Source: Coix lacryma-jobi var. lacryma-jobi (Eukaryota; Streptophyta; Magnoliopsida; Poales; Poaceae). Taken from it: 64,000 bases of DNA. Positions 1 to 12,412 of the stretch are shown one piece after another; the first letter of the stretch is position 1; each line of letters opens with the position of its first letter. The notes beneath the pieces are model-generated. The model was not told the DNA's origin. It saw only the letters and a program-made list of their open reading frames with translations, and did not search any database. The DNA is taken from positions 93,904,177-93,968,176 of the forward strand of contig CM019827.1 of assembly GCA_009763385.1 (NCBI GenBank), given 5' to 3'. A program made the position numbers and the translations under genes.

Positions 1-3000
1 CAATGACATCCCCATCGAAATTAACAAGAGGGCCTCCAATCCCAGCCTAACAAGTTGACATGAACAAGCTGTGATTTCTGTTGCTAGCCAACTCATTCAG
101 ATGTAACAAAATATATTCTTTGTTCAGAATACAAGGTATATTTTCTATCCAAATTCAAGCTTTGACCATTGATTAATCTGATATCTAGGTTTTGTCAAAA
201 AAAAACAACGGATCCGTTAGGAAGAGCTGGCTGTGGCTGCAGCAGCCAACCAGTAAATTAGCAGCAGCTACAGTAACAGCAGCCAGGTAAAGCAGCCGAT
301 TTTCAGCTGGTAGGCCTGCAGCCGAAAGGCTGTGCTGTGCAGCCGCTGTCAAGCAGCCACAGCAAAAGCACAAACAAACAGGCTGAACAATACAGTCAGA
401 TTCATATTCCAAAATACTCTCATGACCATGTAGTAAAATAATGTCATGGGAATTTACAGTCAAAGCTCACTTTTGGATAGTCAGATTACACCTTATGAAA
501 AAAAAAGGTAGGGAGTTATTTACTATCACCATGAAAAAATAGGGGATTACCTTACTGATTTTACACGTGGAACGAACAAGGAAATCACAATCAAGTGTTC
601 CTGACCAGGAAACCAGTTCCCCACAAGTAGCCATTAGTGCACCTGACTTGAAGCAACGCCCTACAGCGGCTACTTCGTCAGACTCCTCATCAGACTCCTC
701 CCAATCAAGCAGCATCTTTAATGGACGAGGAGCAGAGTAATCCTTGACACTGACTAGAGCTACATTGTAATGTAGACTGTAATGTTGTAGCGTCCCTTCT
801 CTGCATTGGTCTTGGTCGTGAAGCAACACCTCAATCTGCAAATAACACAGTGATGAGACTAAACAGCATCTTAAAAGAACAGTCACAGAGAACAATGAGT
901 ACCAACCCTCAAGTTTTCAACAATCTTGTTCTCGACACCAGAATTTCTAACCAAGCTCGCTGATGTCAAAATCATTGTAGATCCATTCCATTTAATAAAA
1001 AACCCTGTGCATGCAAAAAACCTTTTTTCTCCTGCATGCCATGATTCTGGTTATCAGCTAGTTGTCATCAAAATAAAGATGAAATAGTAAATGGCACATC
1101 ACTGTAATATCACCATTGAATGAAGCCAGTGCGACAACATTGGCATTTATGTTAGAAGCTTTTTCACCAAATTTTCTCCAGGCATCACCATCCATGTCAT
1201 CAAAATTCTCTTCAAAAGTATTTACCAAAACCATACCAGCTGGAGAAATATACATTTTAGAAGAGTTAGTGGTACAGGAGAGCTGTAAAAGGTCAGCAAA
1301 TTTAGAAGCACTGACTCACCTTCTGACATGTTTGATGGTAACTTAGGGTAACCCATGGATTCTAGATCTAACTGTTCCTGGTTGAGAAAATCTCCATGTA
1401 CTGGTGCAAAAAGGGTGATCAGCACTGACATACACCAATACTATACACTGAAAGTAAATTCACTTAAATTCTACAGTAAAGATCAGGATGTAGCAATAGT
1501 TATATAATGACAACAGCCTGAGCAAGTATTAACGTTAGAAGTAAGCAGCATGCATGAACATACCCAAGAATGATGCTAACTGATAAGACCTAACAATAAG
1601 TGAAAGGGGCAGACTAGTTGATATATAAATGAGAATGCTAAACTTGCACTTCTAAATATATACCACTATAAACTGCAACATTTTGCATAATACCACAATG
1701 TTAAGCAGTGCCTGTGTGCTCACCTTTTGGATGGATGTTAGATTTCTCACCTAAGGGTCTTGCTCTAGGTCTGCAGAACATAAAATGATTAGTTGACTAT
1801 ACTAACCTAAAAGGCAAATGGATCAAACCAGTGCATTAATGCGCAAAGTGGTGCAGAAACCTACATCAATAGAATCATAGGCAAGGAGCAAGATAGTTAA
1901 ATGAGGGCCTCAAGTCGTGTGGAAAATGTTTCATGAAAACATGATCATAATACACATTTCAATAAGAAAAACATATAGTTTTCAAATTGCACAGAAATAT
2001 GATAAATGTAGTACAGGACAACTGTGAATCAGTGACACATGCCAAAGGTCGGCAAATATTTTGGTTGAGGTAGCAAAAGGGCTTACCTAACATCTTTTAG
2101 GAGAAGAGATGAGATACAATAACGTAGGTGAACTAATCAAGGGCATACATCAATTAGACATACCTGCAAACCTTCAAAACTTTTGACTGTGCAAGACCAG
2201 TCTTCTTTTGCTGGGGTGTCCAGTAATGCTCCAGATGCTTGAGAATTGTGCCAAATGGTAGGAAAACGGCTCTTCTCATAGTCAAAAAAAGGTTCATGCC
2301 AACAAAGTTCCCATCAAAAGAAAAGACTGGCCCACCTTCCCAAGCCTAATAACACAATAAAGGTGACAGACACAACAAGGGTTACATTTGAACAAAATGT
2401 GTATGGGACAAGAGTTAAATATAAATTAAAAATCATTTTTATTGCCTACAGAAGCAATAACGGAAGCAGCAGCATGCATAACAGAAATATGTTAGAATAA
2501 TTGTATCTTCATACAAGTGTACCTTAGAGAATTTACAATCAAGATCTTCATCATCCTCACATACCCTTGAATCACCATTCAATCCCACACTCCTGACCAT
2601 CATTTCACCAGAGACGTCACGCCCTACAACTAATACCTTACTATGGGGTAGAAATTCCCGTGCATTGTTGAAAAGTCCAACCTGAACATCAACAAAGGCA
2701 CGGACATTGACAACAGCAAAGTTGCGATCTTTATCAAATTCAGCCACAAACCCCATAAACACTTCACTGCCTTCATGGCGGACTTCAATCTACAAAATGA
2801 TAAGGCAAGAGATGAGCATACAATTATCTAAGAAACAAATTAGTAAAGAATGATCGTCAGCGCCAACCTTTAAGTCATCATGGTCTTTGTTTGTAAGATT
2901 GAGAGCTCTAACCAAACTTGCAGAAGTCAGAAACCTTGTAAGGTGGCTCCCCTGGCATTCCATAGCTATGCCCGAACATGAAAATAAGATTGTATCTCCT

Positions 3001-4304
3001 ACAGAAGATCGCAATTTAAATCATTTATATCTGGATGAGTTTCAATATATATTAGTTGGAAGGCAAGGAAGGCTAAGCATGTATAATTACCGTCACACAA
3101 TGTAATTGAGGCAACACTTTTAGACAAATATAATTTTAGCTCATCACTGAGCCCAGTCCAAATATCTTTGTTAGAGTCCCCAAGGAAGTGACCTAGTTGA
3201 AGGAAATAAAACATTAAGGCAACTGTGAATATAATCAAATAAAGTTGTGAAAATGTGAGGGAAAACCTAACAGAAAAGAGGAAAATCTCGCAGACCTGAT
3301 GACCATTCATCCTTGCAAACTCTTTTGTTCTGAGCGCTTCCAGTGAGATCACCACCACCCCTCTTAGCTTTCCGTGTCCTCTTCATAACTGAAGCAGAAC
3401 TTTCTTTTAGAAATAAAACAGAGGAGCAAAATTTGGGATCATAAGCGGAGAAGAAACAATATAACAATATGCAGCACACAAATGAAAAACTCTCATTCAT
3501 AAGATTTCCTCTTAAACATCTAGAAGAGGCAATGCAAACATGTAGAGAGGTTTTGTAACAGAAAAGGCAGGTGGGGGCAATGGAGCCTAGTGAGAAACAA
3601 GTTCTTGATAATTCAAAAGAGGAACACTATAGAACTGATCTGAAACTGCACAAGGATATTCCGTGTGATGCTCTTACTCTGGTAGCGCTGCTTGTTGCTT
3701 AGCAATCATACTAGATTCTTTAAGCGGGTCTATAGGGAAACATTGCATACTTGAAAACTCTCATTATTAAGATATCCTCTTGTCCATATAGAAGAGGCAA
3801 TGAAAACATGTAGAGAGGTTTTGTAACAGAAAAGATAGGTGGGGGTAATGGAGCCAAGTGAGAAACAAATGGATGTATGCTGCTCTTGATAATTCAAAAG
3901 AGGAACACTACAAAACTGATCTGAAACCGCACAAAGATATCCCATGTAGTGCTGTTACTTGGGTACCACTACTAGTTGATTAGCAATCATATAAGCGGGT
4001 TTCTAAGCAAAAATTATATACTAGATTGAAAGCACCACTAGACCCCATACAACGGCTGGACGTACAAAGAAAAAAAAACTACACCCCATGGCCATGGGAC
4101 GAAAAAGGTCGGAAGCGATCGGAATAGACCCCTTCTCATTTTCACTTTTACATTTGAATACGAAAACGAAAACGAATTAACAGGGTATCACGATATACCG
4201 AAAACATTGGTCTTGGTCTTGTTCTTTGCTTTAGATGCAGAACGAGAAGGACCTTCTCCGGTTGGGGGGGCAATCATCTTCTTCGGTGGCTTCTTCGGGG
4301 CCAT
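1..4304 (-). CDS. Tandem degenerate trypsin/HtrA-like protein, 12 predicted exons, 3' end beyond the window
   Basis: Exons on the minus strand, 5' to 3': 4304-4199, 3388-3296, 3192-3091, 2998-2868, 2789-2523, 2345-2164, 1770-1724, 1400-1320, 1239-1114, 1004-907, 835-551, 46-1. Every junction is GT-AG and all phases agree, giving about 521 residues before the window edge. The N-terminus is Lys/Pro-rich (MAPKKPPKK, then KRTRKAKRGGG), which may act as a nuclear signal (inference). Two copies of a chymotrypsin-fold-like domain follow, about residues 85-290 and 365-521. Both contain the strand motif LTSASLVR, where active HtrA/trypsin proteins carry the catalytic His after LT(S/A)A. The Asp site reads NFAVV or NVALV, and the GNSGGP serine loop reads AWEGGPV and AGIGGPLV. 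All three catalytic residues therefore look replaced, suggesting a binding or scaffold role rather than proteolysis. Substrate is unknown. Splice sites are predicted by eye, without transcripts. Confidence 0.72.
229..363. repeat. GC-rich inverted-repeat insertion in an intron, MITE-like
   Basis: The last visible intron of the protease-like gene contains a CAGC/GCTG-rich block. It is bounded by GGCTGTGGCTGC on the left and GCAGCCACAGC on the right, which are inverted copies. It looks like a small non-autonomous DNA element, but no clear target-site duplication was found, so a simple local palindrome is also possible. Confidence 0.3.
3491..3998. repeat. Direct tandem duplication inside intron 1
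   Basis: Two diverged copies of a roughly 240-base sequence lie in tandem with a period near 267 bases (about 3491-3729 and 3757-3998). Shared blocks include CATGTAGAGAGGTTTTGTAA, GATAATTCAAAAGAGGAACA and the ending TAAGCGGGT. It lies in the long first intron of the protease-like gene and has no coding signal. Confidence 0.8.
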
Positions 4305-4766
4305 GCCACCGTCAACAGGAGGCGGCAGGCCGGCAGCACAGCAAGATTGGTGCTGCGGAGGGAGTCGTTTCTCCGGGCGGAGGCGTGGCTGGAGCAGGCG
4401 TCAGGGAGGTCCCGGGCGGGGGTGGCTGGAGCAGGCGGCGGCGTGGCTGGAGAGCTTCAGGAGGAGCGAGGTGCGTCTCCGGGTGGCGGCGGCGGGGAGG
4501 AACGGATGGGGGTCACGGACTCACGGTAGAGAGAGACGACAGAGAGTAGGGTGTTAACCATAATTATGATGGGCTGTGCCTTTTGGGAGTTGATATTGGG
4601 CTGGGGGATTTGGAGTGGGCTAGAAAAACAGGATATATCCCATATCCCATAAGGGCCTGTTTAGCGGGCTCTTGGGCTCTTCTACTGCTTCGGCTTTTTG
4701 AATAAGTTCTGCCAAACATTTACGTCTACGTCTACCGGGCTCCGATGAGGAGCGCCGCCGGGAGCA
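4305..4766. other. 5' flank of the protease-like gene
   Basis: From 4305 to about 4555 the DNA is GC-rich with imperfect copies of GGCGTGGCTGGAGCAGGCG. This fits a 5' untranslated region or CpG-rich promoter of the minus-strand gene. Open frames here are low-complexity by-products of base composition. From 4556 to 4766 I see no gene. This part contains TGCCAAACATT, echoed in inverted arrangement with TTGGCACGG near 9005, so the LINE may have inserted into an older small transposon. Confidence 0.4.
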
Positions 4767-7700
4767 ATGAGTTACCTGAGTTGGTATTGTCACGGCTTGG
4801 GCAACGCTGCGACAATTAAGGAGCTACGCGAACTAGCAAAGAAATTTGTCGTAACCATGCTGTGCGTTGAAGAAACTCAAATTCATAAGTCACGAGTAAA
4901 AGGTTTAAAAGGTACTTTAGGTCTTGACAATTCTTTCGTTGTAAGCAGTAATGGCCACAGTGGCGGCATTGGGATATTCTGGAATAATAAATCTAGAGCT
5001 GAGATTTTGCCTTACTCTCAGTACCACATTAATGTGATTATTACGGAGGAAAATCGAGAGCCATGGAGGCTCACGTGTGTGTATGGGGAGGCACATATGC
5101 CAGAATGTTACAAAACTTGGAAGATGCTCAAGTTTATAGAAGGCTCGTCTCCACTACCATGGATGTGTATTGGAGATTTAACAAAGTTTTACATCGCTTG
5201 GAACATGTTGGGGTGCAGGAGAGGAGCTATGCTCAGATTGAAAGGTTATGGGAGATGGTCGATGTGTGTGGTCTTCTCAACTTGGGTTATAGGGAGAAGC
5301 TAGACTTTTGAGAAGAAGGTGGCCGGGACGAGTTTTGTCGCGTTCGGCTGGATCGCGCCCTGGCAACAGTTGATTGGCGCTCTCGTTTTCCCTTGGCGTC
5401 TGTCACGCATATGGCGGCGGCAGCCTCTGATGACCACGGGCCAATTCTCCTTCACTGGGAGGGGCAAGGAGGCCGTGCGCGATCCAAAAGGAAGGGTAAT
5501 TTCAGGTACGAGCTTATGTGGGAGGAACACAAGGAGTTTATGCCTATGTTGTAGCAGGTTTGGCAGAATGAACAAAAGATAAATAATTTGAGGGAGTTGG
5601 AACGTAAACTTACTACCGTGGCTGCACACATTGGACAATGGAGTGTCCACTCCTTTGGCCACGTGAAGCGGGAACTCAAGAGGCTTAATAATCGACTTGA
5701 GGAGTTGCAGGTTGATATGCATCGAACTAGGCCTACTTATGAAGAAATCAAAGTTGCGGACAGAATTGTTGAATTGAATCGCCAGGAAGAGATCAGGTGG
5801 CGGTAGAGATCAAGAACAATATGGCTAATAGCTGGCGATCGTAATACCCACTTTTTTCATCTCCGGGCAAGTCAACGGCGATGTAAAAATAAAATCGCCA
5901 AACTACGTAAGCAAAATGGTGATGAGACGGAGCATGAAACAGAGATGGGGCAGATGGTTACAGATTTTTACAAGGATCTGTACCAGTCAGAGGGGATAGA
6001 GAATATGCACGCGGTCCTTGATAAAGTTCCACAGAAGGTGACGGTGCAGATGAATGACCAGCTTAGGGTGGATTTCTCTAAGGAAGAAGTAAAGAAAGCT
6101 CTTTTCAAATGTTCCCGACCAAGGCGTCGGGGTCGAACGGCTTCCCAGCTCACTTCTTCCAATGACACTGGGAGTTGTGTTGTGATGAGGTAACGTGAAT
6201 GGTTTTGCAAGTATTGAGGGGGGAGATGACCTAGCTTTGATTAACAATACTTGCATTGTTCTTATACCAAAAGTTAGTAACCCTGAAGAACTTGGGCGGT
6301 TTCATCCTATCAACTTGTGTAACGTCATCTACAAGATAGCGTCTAAAGTGGTGGCGAATAGGTTGAGAACAATATTACCAGAGATAATTTCGGAGGAGCA
6401 ATTGGCTTTTGTACTGGAGCGCCTAATTACTGACAACATCATCTCGCTTATGAGTGCATGCACTTCATGAAGCGGAAGCGGGCTTAGGATCTCATATGTT
6501 GTGCACTGAAATTGGATATGAAAAAGGCCTACAACCGGGTGGAGTGGGAGTACCTGCGTGCGATCATGCTCAAGTTGGGGTTTCAAGGCTCGTGGGTTGA
6601 TATGATTATGAGGTTAGTCACCTCGGTGACCTTCTCAGTCCTTTTCAATGGTGAACGGCTTGAGTCCTTCAAGCCTGCGAGGGGAATTCATCAAGGCGAT
6701 CCAGTTTATCCATATCTATTCTTGTTAGCAGCAGAGGGGCTTTCATGCCTGTTAAAAGATAAAGTTCAATCATCTAACCTCAATGGCATTATGGTGGCAC
6801 CATTGGCTCCGGTGGTTAGCCATCTACTCTTTGCAGATGATAGCCTGCTGTTTTTTAGGGCGAGTAGGGAGAATGCAGAAATTGTGAAGAACACATTGCA
6901 AGACTATTGCAAAGCTTCAGGACAGCAGGTAAATAGAGACAAATCATCTATACATTTTGCTAAATGGTGTCGGTAGAGCATTCATGAAGAAATAATGGAC
7001 ATGTTGGAGGTTCACAATGTCGCCCTTAGCGAAAAATATTTGGGTATGCCAACTGATGTTGGGACTTCCCCTAATGGAGCTTTTAAATATCTCAAGGACC
7101 GGGTATGGAAGAGGGTCCAAGGTTGGATCGAACAAGAATTATCTTCAGGAGGGAAAGAGGTATTGATCAAGTCGGTTGCTCAAGCTATACCGACCTACTC
7201 GATGGCATGCTTTCATTTGTCACGAGGTTTATGACAGCACATTGATGGGCTCCTCAGAAGCTTCTGGTGGGGAAGCAAGGAAGACATGTTGGGTTGCCTG
7301 GGAGGAGATGACCAAGACAAAATCTTTTGGAGCGATGGACTTTCATGAAATGAAGCTCTTCAACCTTTCTCTTCTGGCAAAGCAAGCATGGTGACTGCTA
7401 ACTGATCTCGAGACTCTTAGCGCTCGGATTCTGAAGGATGTTTATTTCCCAAATGATGTATTCTTGGATGCTCAATTGGGTGCCTCATTGTCTAGGGTGT
7501 GGCGAGCAATTTTGGATGGACGGAATATTTTAGAACAGGGGATTATAAGGAGTATTGGTTCTGGAGAAGGCACTAGCATTTGGCACATCAACTGGCTGCC
7601 TAGGGATGGATTATTTTAACCGGTGAGTCATAGTCAGGAAGCTCAACAACTCTCCCATGTTAGTGATTTGATTGACCATACATCATGCTCCTAGAGAATG

Positions 7701-8910
7701 GATATCTTGGAGAAGACGTTTGTGCCGATGGACAAGGAGGTGATTCATAGCATTCCTTTGTGCAGTCGACAACAACCTGACTTCTAGGCATGGCACTACA
7801 AGAAATCTGGTATTTTCTCGGTTCGCTCGACATACCGTATGCTTGTACACAACTGCTATAGGCGATCAGCCTGATTGGAGCACAGCGCGGGGAGATCAGA
7901 CACCAAGGCTGAGGAGAAGGAATGTTCGACCATCTGGAAAGTAAAGGTTCCATCTAAAGTCTACGTCTTTTTATGGAGGTTGGCCAAACAATCTATACCG
8001 ACGAGGGATGTGCTTCATCATCGAAATATGGCAACACACAACACATGTAGTATTTGCGGCATGGAAGACTCTTGGAGACATTCATTGTTGGACCGCAACA
8101 TGTCTAGGTGTGTGTGCGCTCTGGAGGAAGAAGATGTGGTTGAACATCTCTGTTAGTTTCAAGAACAAGATGCACGGGGCTGGTTAGTGACGATTTTTGA
8201 GACGTTGCCACAGGAGAAAGTGACGACAGTGGTGGTAACCTTGTGGGTAATCTGGTTTGCGAGAAGGAATACAATATTTGAACAAATGTTCCAGAGTCTG
8301 CTATCTACTCATAGTTTCATCGAAAAATTCTTATCTGACTTGGAACTGGGGATGTCGGTACCTATAGAGAAAAATGGAGGAGGACAGCAGGGATCAAAGC
8401 CTCGATGGATCCCTCCATAAATGGGACAAATGAAAGTCAATGTTGATGCCGTTGTGTCCAAGATCTCCATCATTGGCACAGTCGTGACGGTTGCCAGGGA
8501 TGAGAATGGGTTATTTATCAGAGCGTCGACTGTTGTGTTTTCAGGTATGTCAGATGTGAAACAGTTAGAAGAGCTAGCATGTCGGGAGGTCTTAGCGCTT
8601 GTAGCTGATCTCGATTTACAACACTTCAAAGTGGCTTGTGATTTCCTGAATGTTGTCAAGAATATTCAAGCAGCAGGGAAGGGATCATATGGCCAAATCA
8701 TCAAGGAGATCAAGGCAAGAATGGCAAACTTTACCTCGGTTGATTTTGTATAGAGGGGCAAGAGTCGAATGTCGATGCTCATATTTTAGCTTGTCATTGT
8801 ATTTATGAGTCAGTAGGTCGCCATGTTTGGCTTCTGAGCCCGCTTGATGGCATTTGTAACTCCTTGACTATGAGAAATGAATAAAAGGTGGGAGTTTGAG
8901 CTCAAAGAAA
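4767..8910 (+). pseudogene. Decayed L1-type LINE, ORF2 remnant
   Basis: A 5'-truncated non-LTR retrotransposon in which only ORF2 is visible. In order: APE-type endonuclease start (WYCHGLGN near 4785, where the family has NxRGLG; then CVEETQ at 4851-4880 and SGGIGIFW near 4963); a linker with LINE-like NTHFFHLRA near 5840; reverse transcriptase at about 6250-6980 with LIPK, DMKKAYNRVEW, GIHQGDPVYPYLF and FADDSLLFF; the maturase-like tail KYLGMP at 7030; then a C-terminal RNase H-like segment from 8421 (MKVNVDAVVSK), ending at a stop near 8883. The frame is broken by many stops and shifts, for example around 5170, 5553, 6190, 6470, 6975 and 7230. The endonuclease GDFNE motif is changed to GDLTK. 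ORF1 is missing. No convincing target-site duplication was found. The copy is inactive. Confidence 0.88.
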
Positions 8911-9539
8911 AACATTTTTTTGGTGAAGCCATTTCTCTAGTTAAAACGAGAGGAATGTAGCTCCTCTAACTCCGGCTCCTCCGAAGAAGCCTCTCTGAAA
9001 GAGCCGTGCCAAACACGTCCAAATATAAAAATGGAATATCCTGGCTAAATACGGGATATGGAAAATAATCGAGATATCAAACTATTTTATTTGTTATTAT
9101 TTACTAGAAAAAAACATGTCCATACGTTGTAATGAGAGAAAAAACTATTAAATGTTTAATATTTATAAAAAGAGAACTAGAATGATCTCTTTTATAAAAA
9201 TTTAAAGCCATAGTTTATTTAATGGTGACTATTGATGGCATTGATCGTGTAAGGTAATATTGTCTCATATCTTTAATGTTATACTATCACGCATCTTATT
9301 TTGTGGATCTATATGAATTTATAATTCCAATCTTCGATTAAAGTTGGCAAGAGATTAGTTGATGAAACATCTATAGTTTGTCTGTTTGTCAATGATTATG
9401 TTGGGAGATCTCTTTAATTTTTCACCTAGTTTGTGAGAGGAGGTAGGGGTAGGGCGGCACAATAAAGAACAAGTCAACCAAGCAACATCTACTAGCAAGT
9501 TCAAGATCAACAAAGAAGCATCAAGTAGCAAGCCCAAGA
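8911..9539. other. Intergenic AT-rich stretch
   Basis: No gene is seen. The segment near 8945-9025 (GGCTCCTCCGAAGAAGCC, then TGCCAAACACGT) resembles the end of a small grass DNA transposon. The remainder is AT-rich and leads into a Copia gag remnant. Confidence 0.4.
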
Positions 9540-9845
9540 CATATGAGAAGGTCAAGCAATAAAGTAGAGACAACATCATCATCAAGTGAAGATGAAAGTG
9601 ATGGTGAAGAATATGAAGCCATTGGTGATGTTTGCCTCTTTATGAGAAGGTTTTACAAAGGGCTTAAGAAGGAAGGCTACAAAATAGTGAAAAAGAGGTT
9701 TCCAAACAAGAAGAAAAGAACCTGTTACAATTATGAAAGCATCGACCACTTTATCATCAAATGTCCTCATGAGTAAGACAAGAAATCCAACTACAAGAAA
9801 GAGGACAAGACTAGCTACAAGAAAAAGAATAAGAGATATTCAGTT
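9540..9845 (+). pseudogene. Copia-type gag fragment with damaged zinc knuckle
   Basis: A short open segment has the acidic-then-basic pattern of Sirevirus-type Copia gag: SSSEDESDGEEYEAIGD, then FMRRFYKGLKKEGYK and FPNKKKRT. It ends in a CCHC-like knuckle CYNYESIDHFIIKC, in which the second Cys is Tyr. In the full-length element on this window the equivalent is CYECGADDHFIADC. A Lys-rich tail (DKKSNYKKEDK) follows in frame past one stop. No LTR or pol remains. It is a relic, older than and distinct from the intact Copia element downstream. Confidence 0.7.
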
Positions 9846-10826
9846 TGCTGAAATAGAGAAAATTTCTTGTAAATTTTGTTGGATTCTTGCTAATCGGATC
9901 TCCACCGCAAAATCAAAGGACCTCAAGTTGAAGCACATGGGTGAGCTTGAGCGTAGGGTCCATTTGCTACATATGAAGATAGGTACATTATCTTCAAAAG
10001 TGGTGTACTGGTGTCATCTTTGGTTTGTTCTTTGAATTTGGTGATCAAATTAAGTTGTCTGATGCTTGATGGGATAGATAATTGTCTCTAAAGAAAAGAG
10101 ATGTTATGTATAGTAGTTGTTGCATCACCTGTTGTTGGCTGCACAAGGAGGGTCACTTATTCAATACCTTTGGCCTCAACGACCAATTTTGATGCATGTG
10201 CATATTTGCATAAATTTACTGTAGCTTCATATTACTAATGTCATGTTTCCACAAAATTCTCTGGGATGTGCACTCAAGTGGTCTCATGACAATCATCAAT
10301 TTGCTTCTGGTTCTAATGACAAAAAGAGTAAGATTCTATTTCACAAGTTTCCATTTATTTTGGTGTAAATGTTTTAAAAACGCTCTAGCACTTGTATTGT
10401 AACAAAATCAAACTCTTTTGGAGCTATCCACAGTTTTTGTTTTTTGTTTTTTCTTTTTTAATGGCAATGTTTGTTTCCATCCCACCTTTGTAAAATTGCA
10501 ATTTTGTGTAGATGATCTTTCTCAGTGGATGCCATGTAGATAGACAATCAGTCAGGCCATTCTCCTAAAAAAATATATGTAGGTTTGTTTTATCTGATAT
10601 GGCCACTACACAATGTGTAAACAGGATGCAATCAACCATAGCAAAATCTTTAGTGTTAACCATTAATAACAACATAGGTTCAGTTAAAGATTTTTATTGA
10701 TCCGATATGCAATGCCACTATGCAATGTGTGAGTTGGATGGAGTAATTCAACATGCAAATCGAAAGGTCCAGTGTGTTGGACCCAAGATGTCTCCTAAGA
10801 CAAATTAGACAAGTTAGGTTAGATTG
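9846..10826. other. Intergenic, no gene seen
   Basis: AT-rich sequence without a recognisable coding segment, LTR or terminal inverted repeat. It probably contains further worn retroelement DNA following the gag fragment, but I cannot support a family assignment. Confidence 0.4.
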
Positions 10827-10976
10827 TACTCCCTTCATTCCAAATTCTAAGACGTTTTGACTTTTCTAGATTCATTGCTTTTACTACGTACTAAATATAT
10901 ATTATGTCTAGATACATAGTAAGAAACATGATTTTAGAAATACCAAAATGTCTTATAATTTGGGAGAAAAGAAAGA
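10827..10976. mobile_element. Stowaway-like Tc1/Mariner MITE
   Basis: It starts TA-CTCCCTTCATTCCAAATT, and its right half is the inverted complement: AATGTCTTATAATTTGGGAG. The centre has the paired TATTATGTCTAGATACATAG. This is the layout of the abundant grass Stowaway family (CTCCCTCCGTTCC start, TA target). The right terminus is degraded beyond GGGAG, so the end is approximate. Confidence 0.75.
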
Positions 10977-11410
10977 GATTTGTTAAAATTCAGGCGTCTG
11001 AAATTTTGATTTCTTTCAGGTGATGGTTGTTGCATATGCTTTATACTAAAATTGTAGGTTTCGTTCGCTGCAATTATTGTATGTGCAATCTGCAATTTTA
11101 AGTAGTGATAATAAAAAACTCTTTAGACAAAACTAAAAATCTAAAAAAAATAATTTGTGTTGGCACAAGAATAATTAACAATTATTTCTATATGAAGACA
11201 AGGATAAAAATTTAATATGTAATGACATAAAGACAAATAATAAATCATAAAAGTTACAATTAACTCATACTAGTTGGTGGTATAAGAGTGGTGTCTGAAA
11301 TCATCTAAAATTTTAGGCACCTGAAATATAGGAAAAGTACAAAAGAAATAGATTGTTTTCTAGGGATTATGCTAGTAAAAAATTGCTTCCTGTTAAATGT
11401 CAAGAAATCC
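10977..11410. other. AT-rich intergenic spacer
   Basis: No gene or repeat recognised up to the target-site duplication of the Gypsy element. Confidence 0.4.
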
Positions 11411-11415
11411 ATGTA
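11411..11415. repeat. Target-site duplication, left copy (ATGTA)
   Basis: The five bases ATGTA directly before the left LTR are repeated directly after the right LTR at 24591-24595, fixing the element boundaries. Confidence 0.92.
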
Positions 11416-12045
11416 TGTTGGGAACACTCTTGCCCTCCTTCACTCTCGTGCGAGGGAAGGACGAAGGTGGCCAAGCGTCAGGAACGTAACGAAGGTGGCA
11501 AAACTGAAGCAATAAATGAGGCTCTATTTTCCCAAAAAATCCCCCTTTTTACACTGTTCTCCCCTTGGTATTTATAGGGGATACCAAGGGTCGTGTGGCT
11601 AATTACGAAAGGGTACAACAAAGATTCCCTGCCTCCACGCAGGGAGGAAGGGTAAAGAGGTAAAAGTACAACCGGGCTGAAACCCTAACCAGCCTCTCCC
11701 CATGCGCCGCCACCCGAGTGCGGCCCACCTTTGAGACGAACGCCGGGCGTCGCCCTTCGAGCCCGCTTGCTCGTGACCTAGTGTCCGCCTGTCGCCCCAC
11801 TGAAGACGCTCCATCAGCGAAACACCCTCGCCGAACGATCGGAGGTCACCTGCCAAGCCACCTTCGGACGGAAACCTGCGGAGGATGAAAACAACGCCCC
11901 GGGGGCCGGCCCCGCAGCGAGGGTTAGTCCGACGGTCTCATGCTCTCTAGCCATTGAGCGAGAAGAGAGACAGAGCGGGTCACGTTACGGCCGCCTGCGC
12001 CTGCGCTCCGCGTGGCGTTGCTGCCGAGGGTCTTTGCCCCCAACA
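11416..12045 (-). repeat. Left LTR of the Grande-like element (3' LTR)
   Basis: Begins TGTTGGGAACACT and ends CCCCCAACA on the plus strand, with TG...CA ends. A minus-strand TATA box (TATAAATA, complement of 11569-11576) would serve the copy in this LTR. It is nearly identical to 23960-24590. Confidence 0.95.
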
Positions 12046-12057
12046 GTAGCCCCTCGT
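12046..12057 (-). other. Candidate polypurine tract
   Basis: On the minus strand, ACGAGGGGCTAC abuts the 3' LTR, the position where plus-strand DNA synthesis is primed in LTR retrotransposons. Confidence 0.55.
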
Positions 12058-12278
12058 TGCTTCGGATCTGGAAAGCGGAGCCCTGGCCCAAGCAGCGCAC
12101 TTCGATGGAGTGTAAGGAAAAGACCCTAGGCAGCAACGCCCGTTGGGCTGCTTTTGGGCTGGGCCGCTTTTAAATGATTTTTCTACGCATTTGTAGCGAA
12201 AGCCCGCGTTGGTTTCTGCGCCGTCTTTTTCGGTTGCCGTGCCGATTTCATCGGGCGTGGCGCCGGCATCCGGTGGCC

Positions 12279-12286
12279 TATAAATA
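12279..12286 (+). promoter_or_regulatory. TATA box for the antisense gene of the Grande-like element
   Basis: TATAAATA lies about 130 bases upstream of the plus-strand start codon at 12413, in GC-rich DNA downstream of the LTR. The position suits an independent promoter giving a transcript start near 12310. It reads opposite to gag-pol. Confidence 0.65.
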
Positions 12287-12412
12287 GACGGGGTAGGCGG
12301 GGGGACTTTGTACTTGTGCCTTCATTTTGCTTTCCCGCCCACCTGTTGCCTCTCGCTCTGTCGCTGCGAAGGTTGCTTTTGTTTTGTTGCGAAGCTTTTT
12401 GGCTGTGCAGAG

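Noticed and set aside
4207..4557. Overlapping Gly/Arg-rich open frames on the plus strand
   Set aside because: They run antisense to the first exon and leader of the protease-like gene and come from a GGCGTGGCTGGAGCAGG repeat; no protein-family character.
4648..9025. One transposon enclosing the LINE, defined by GCCTGTTTAGC and TGCCAAACACG
   Set aside because: The inverted similarity is short and interrupted, and no target-site duplication could be identified.
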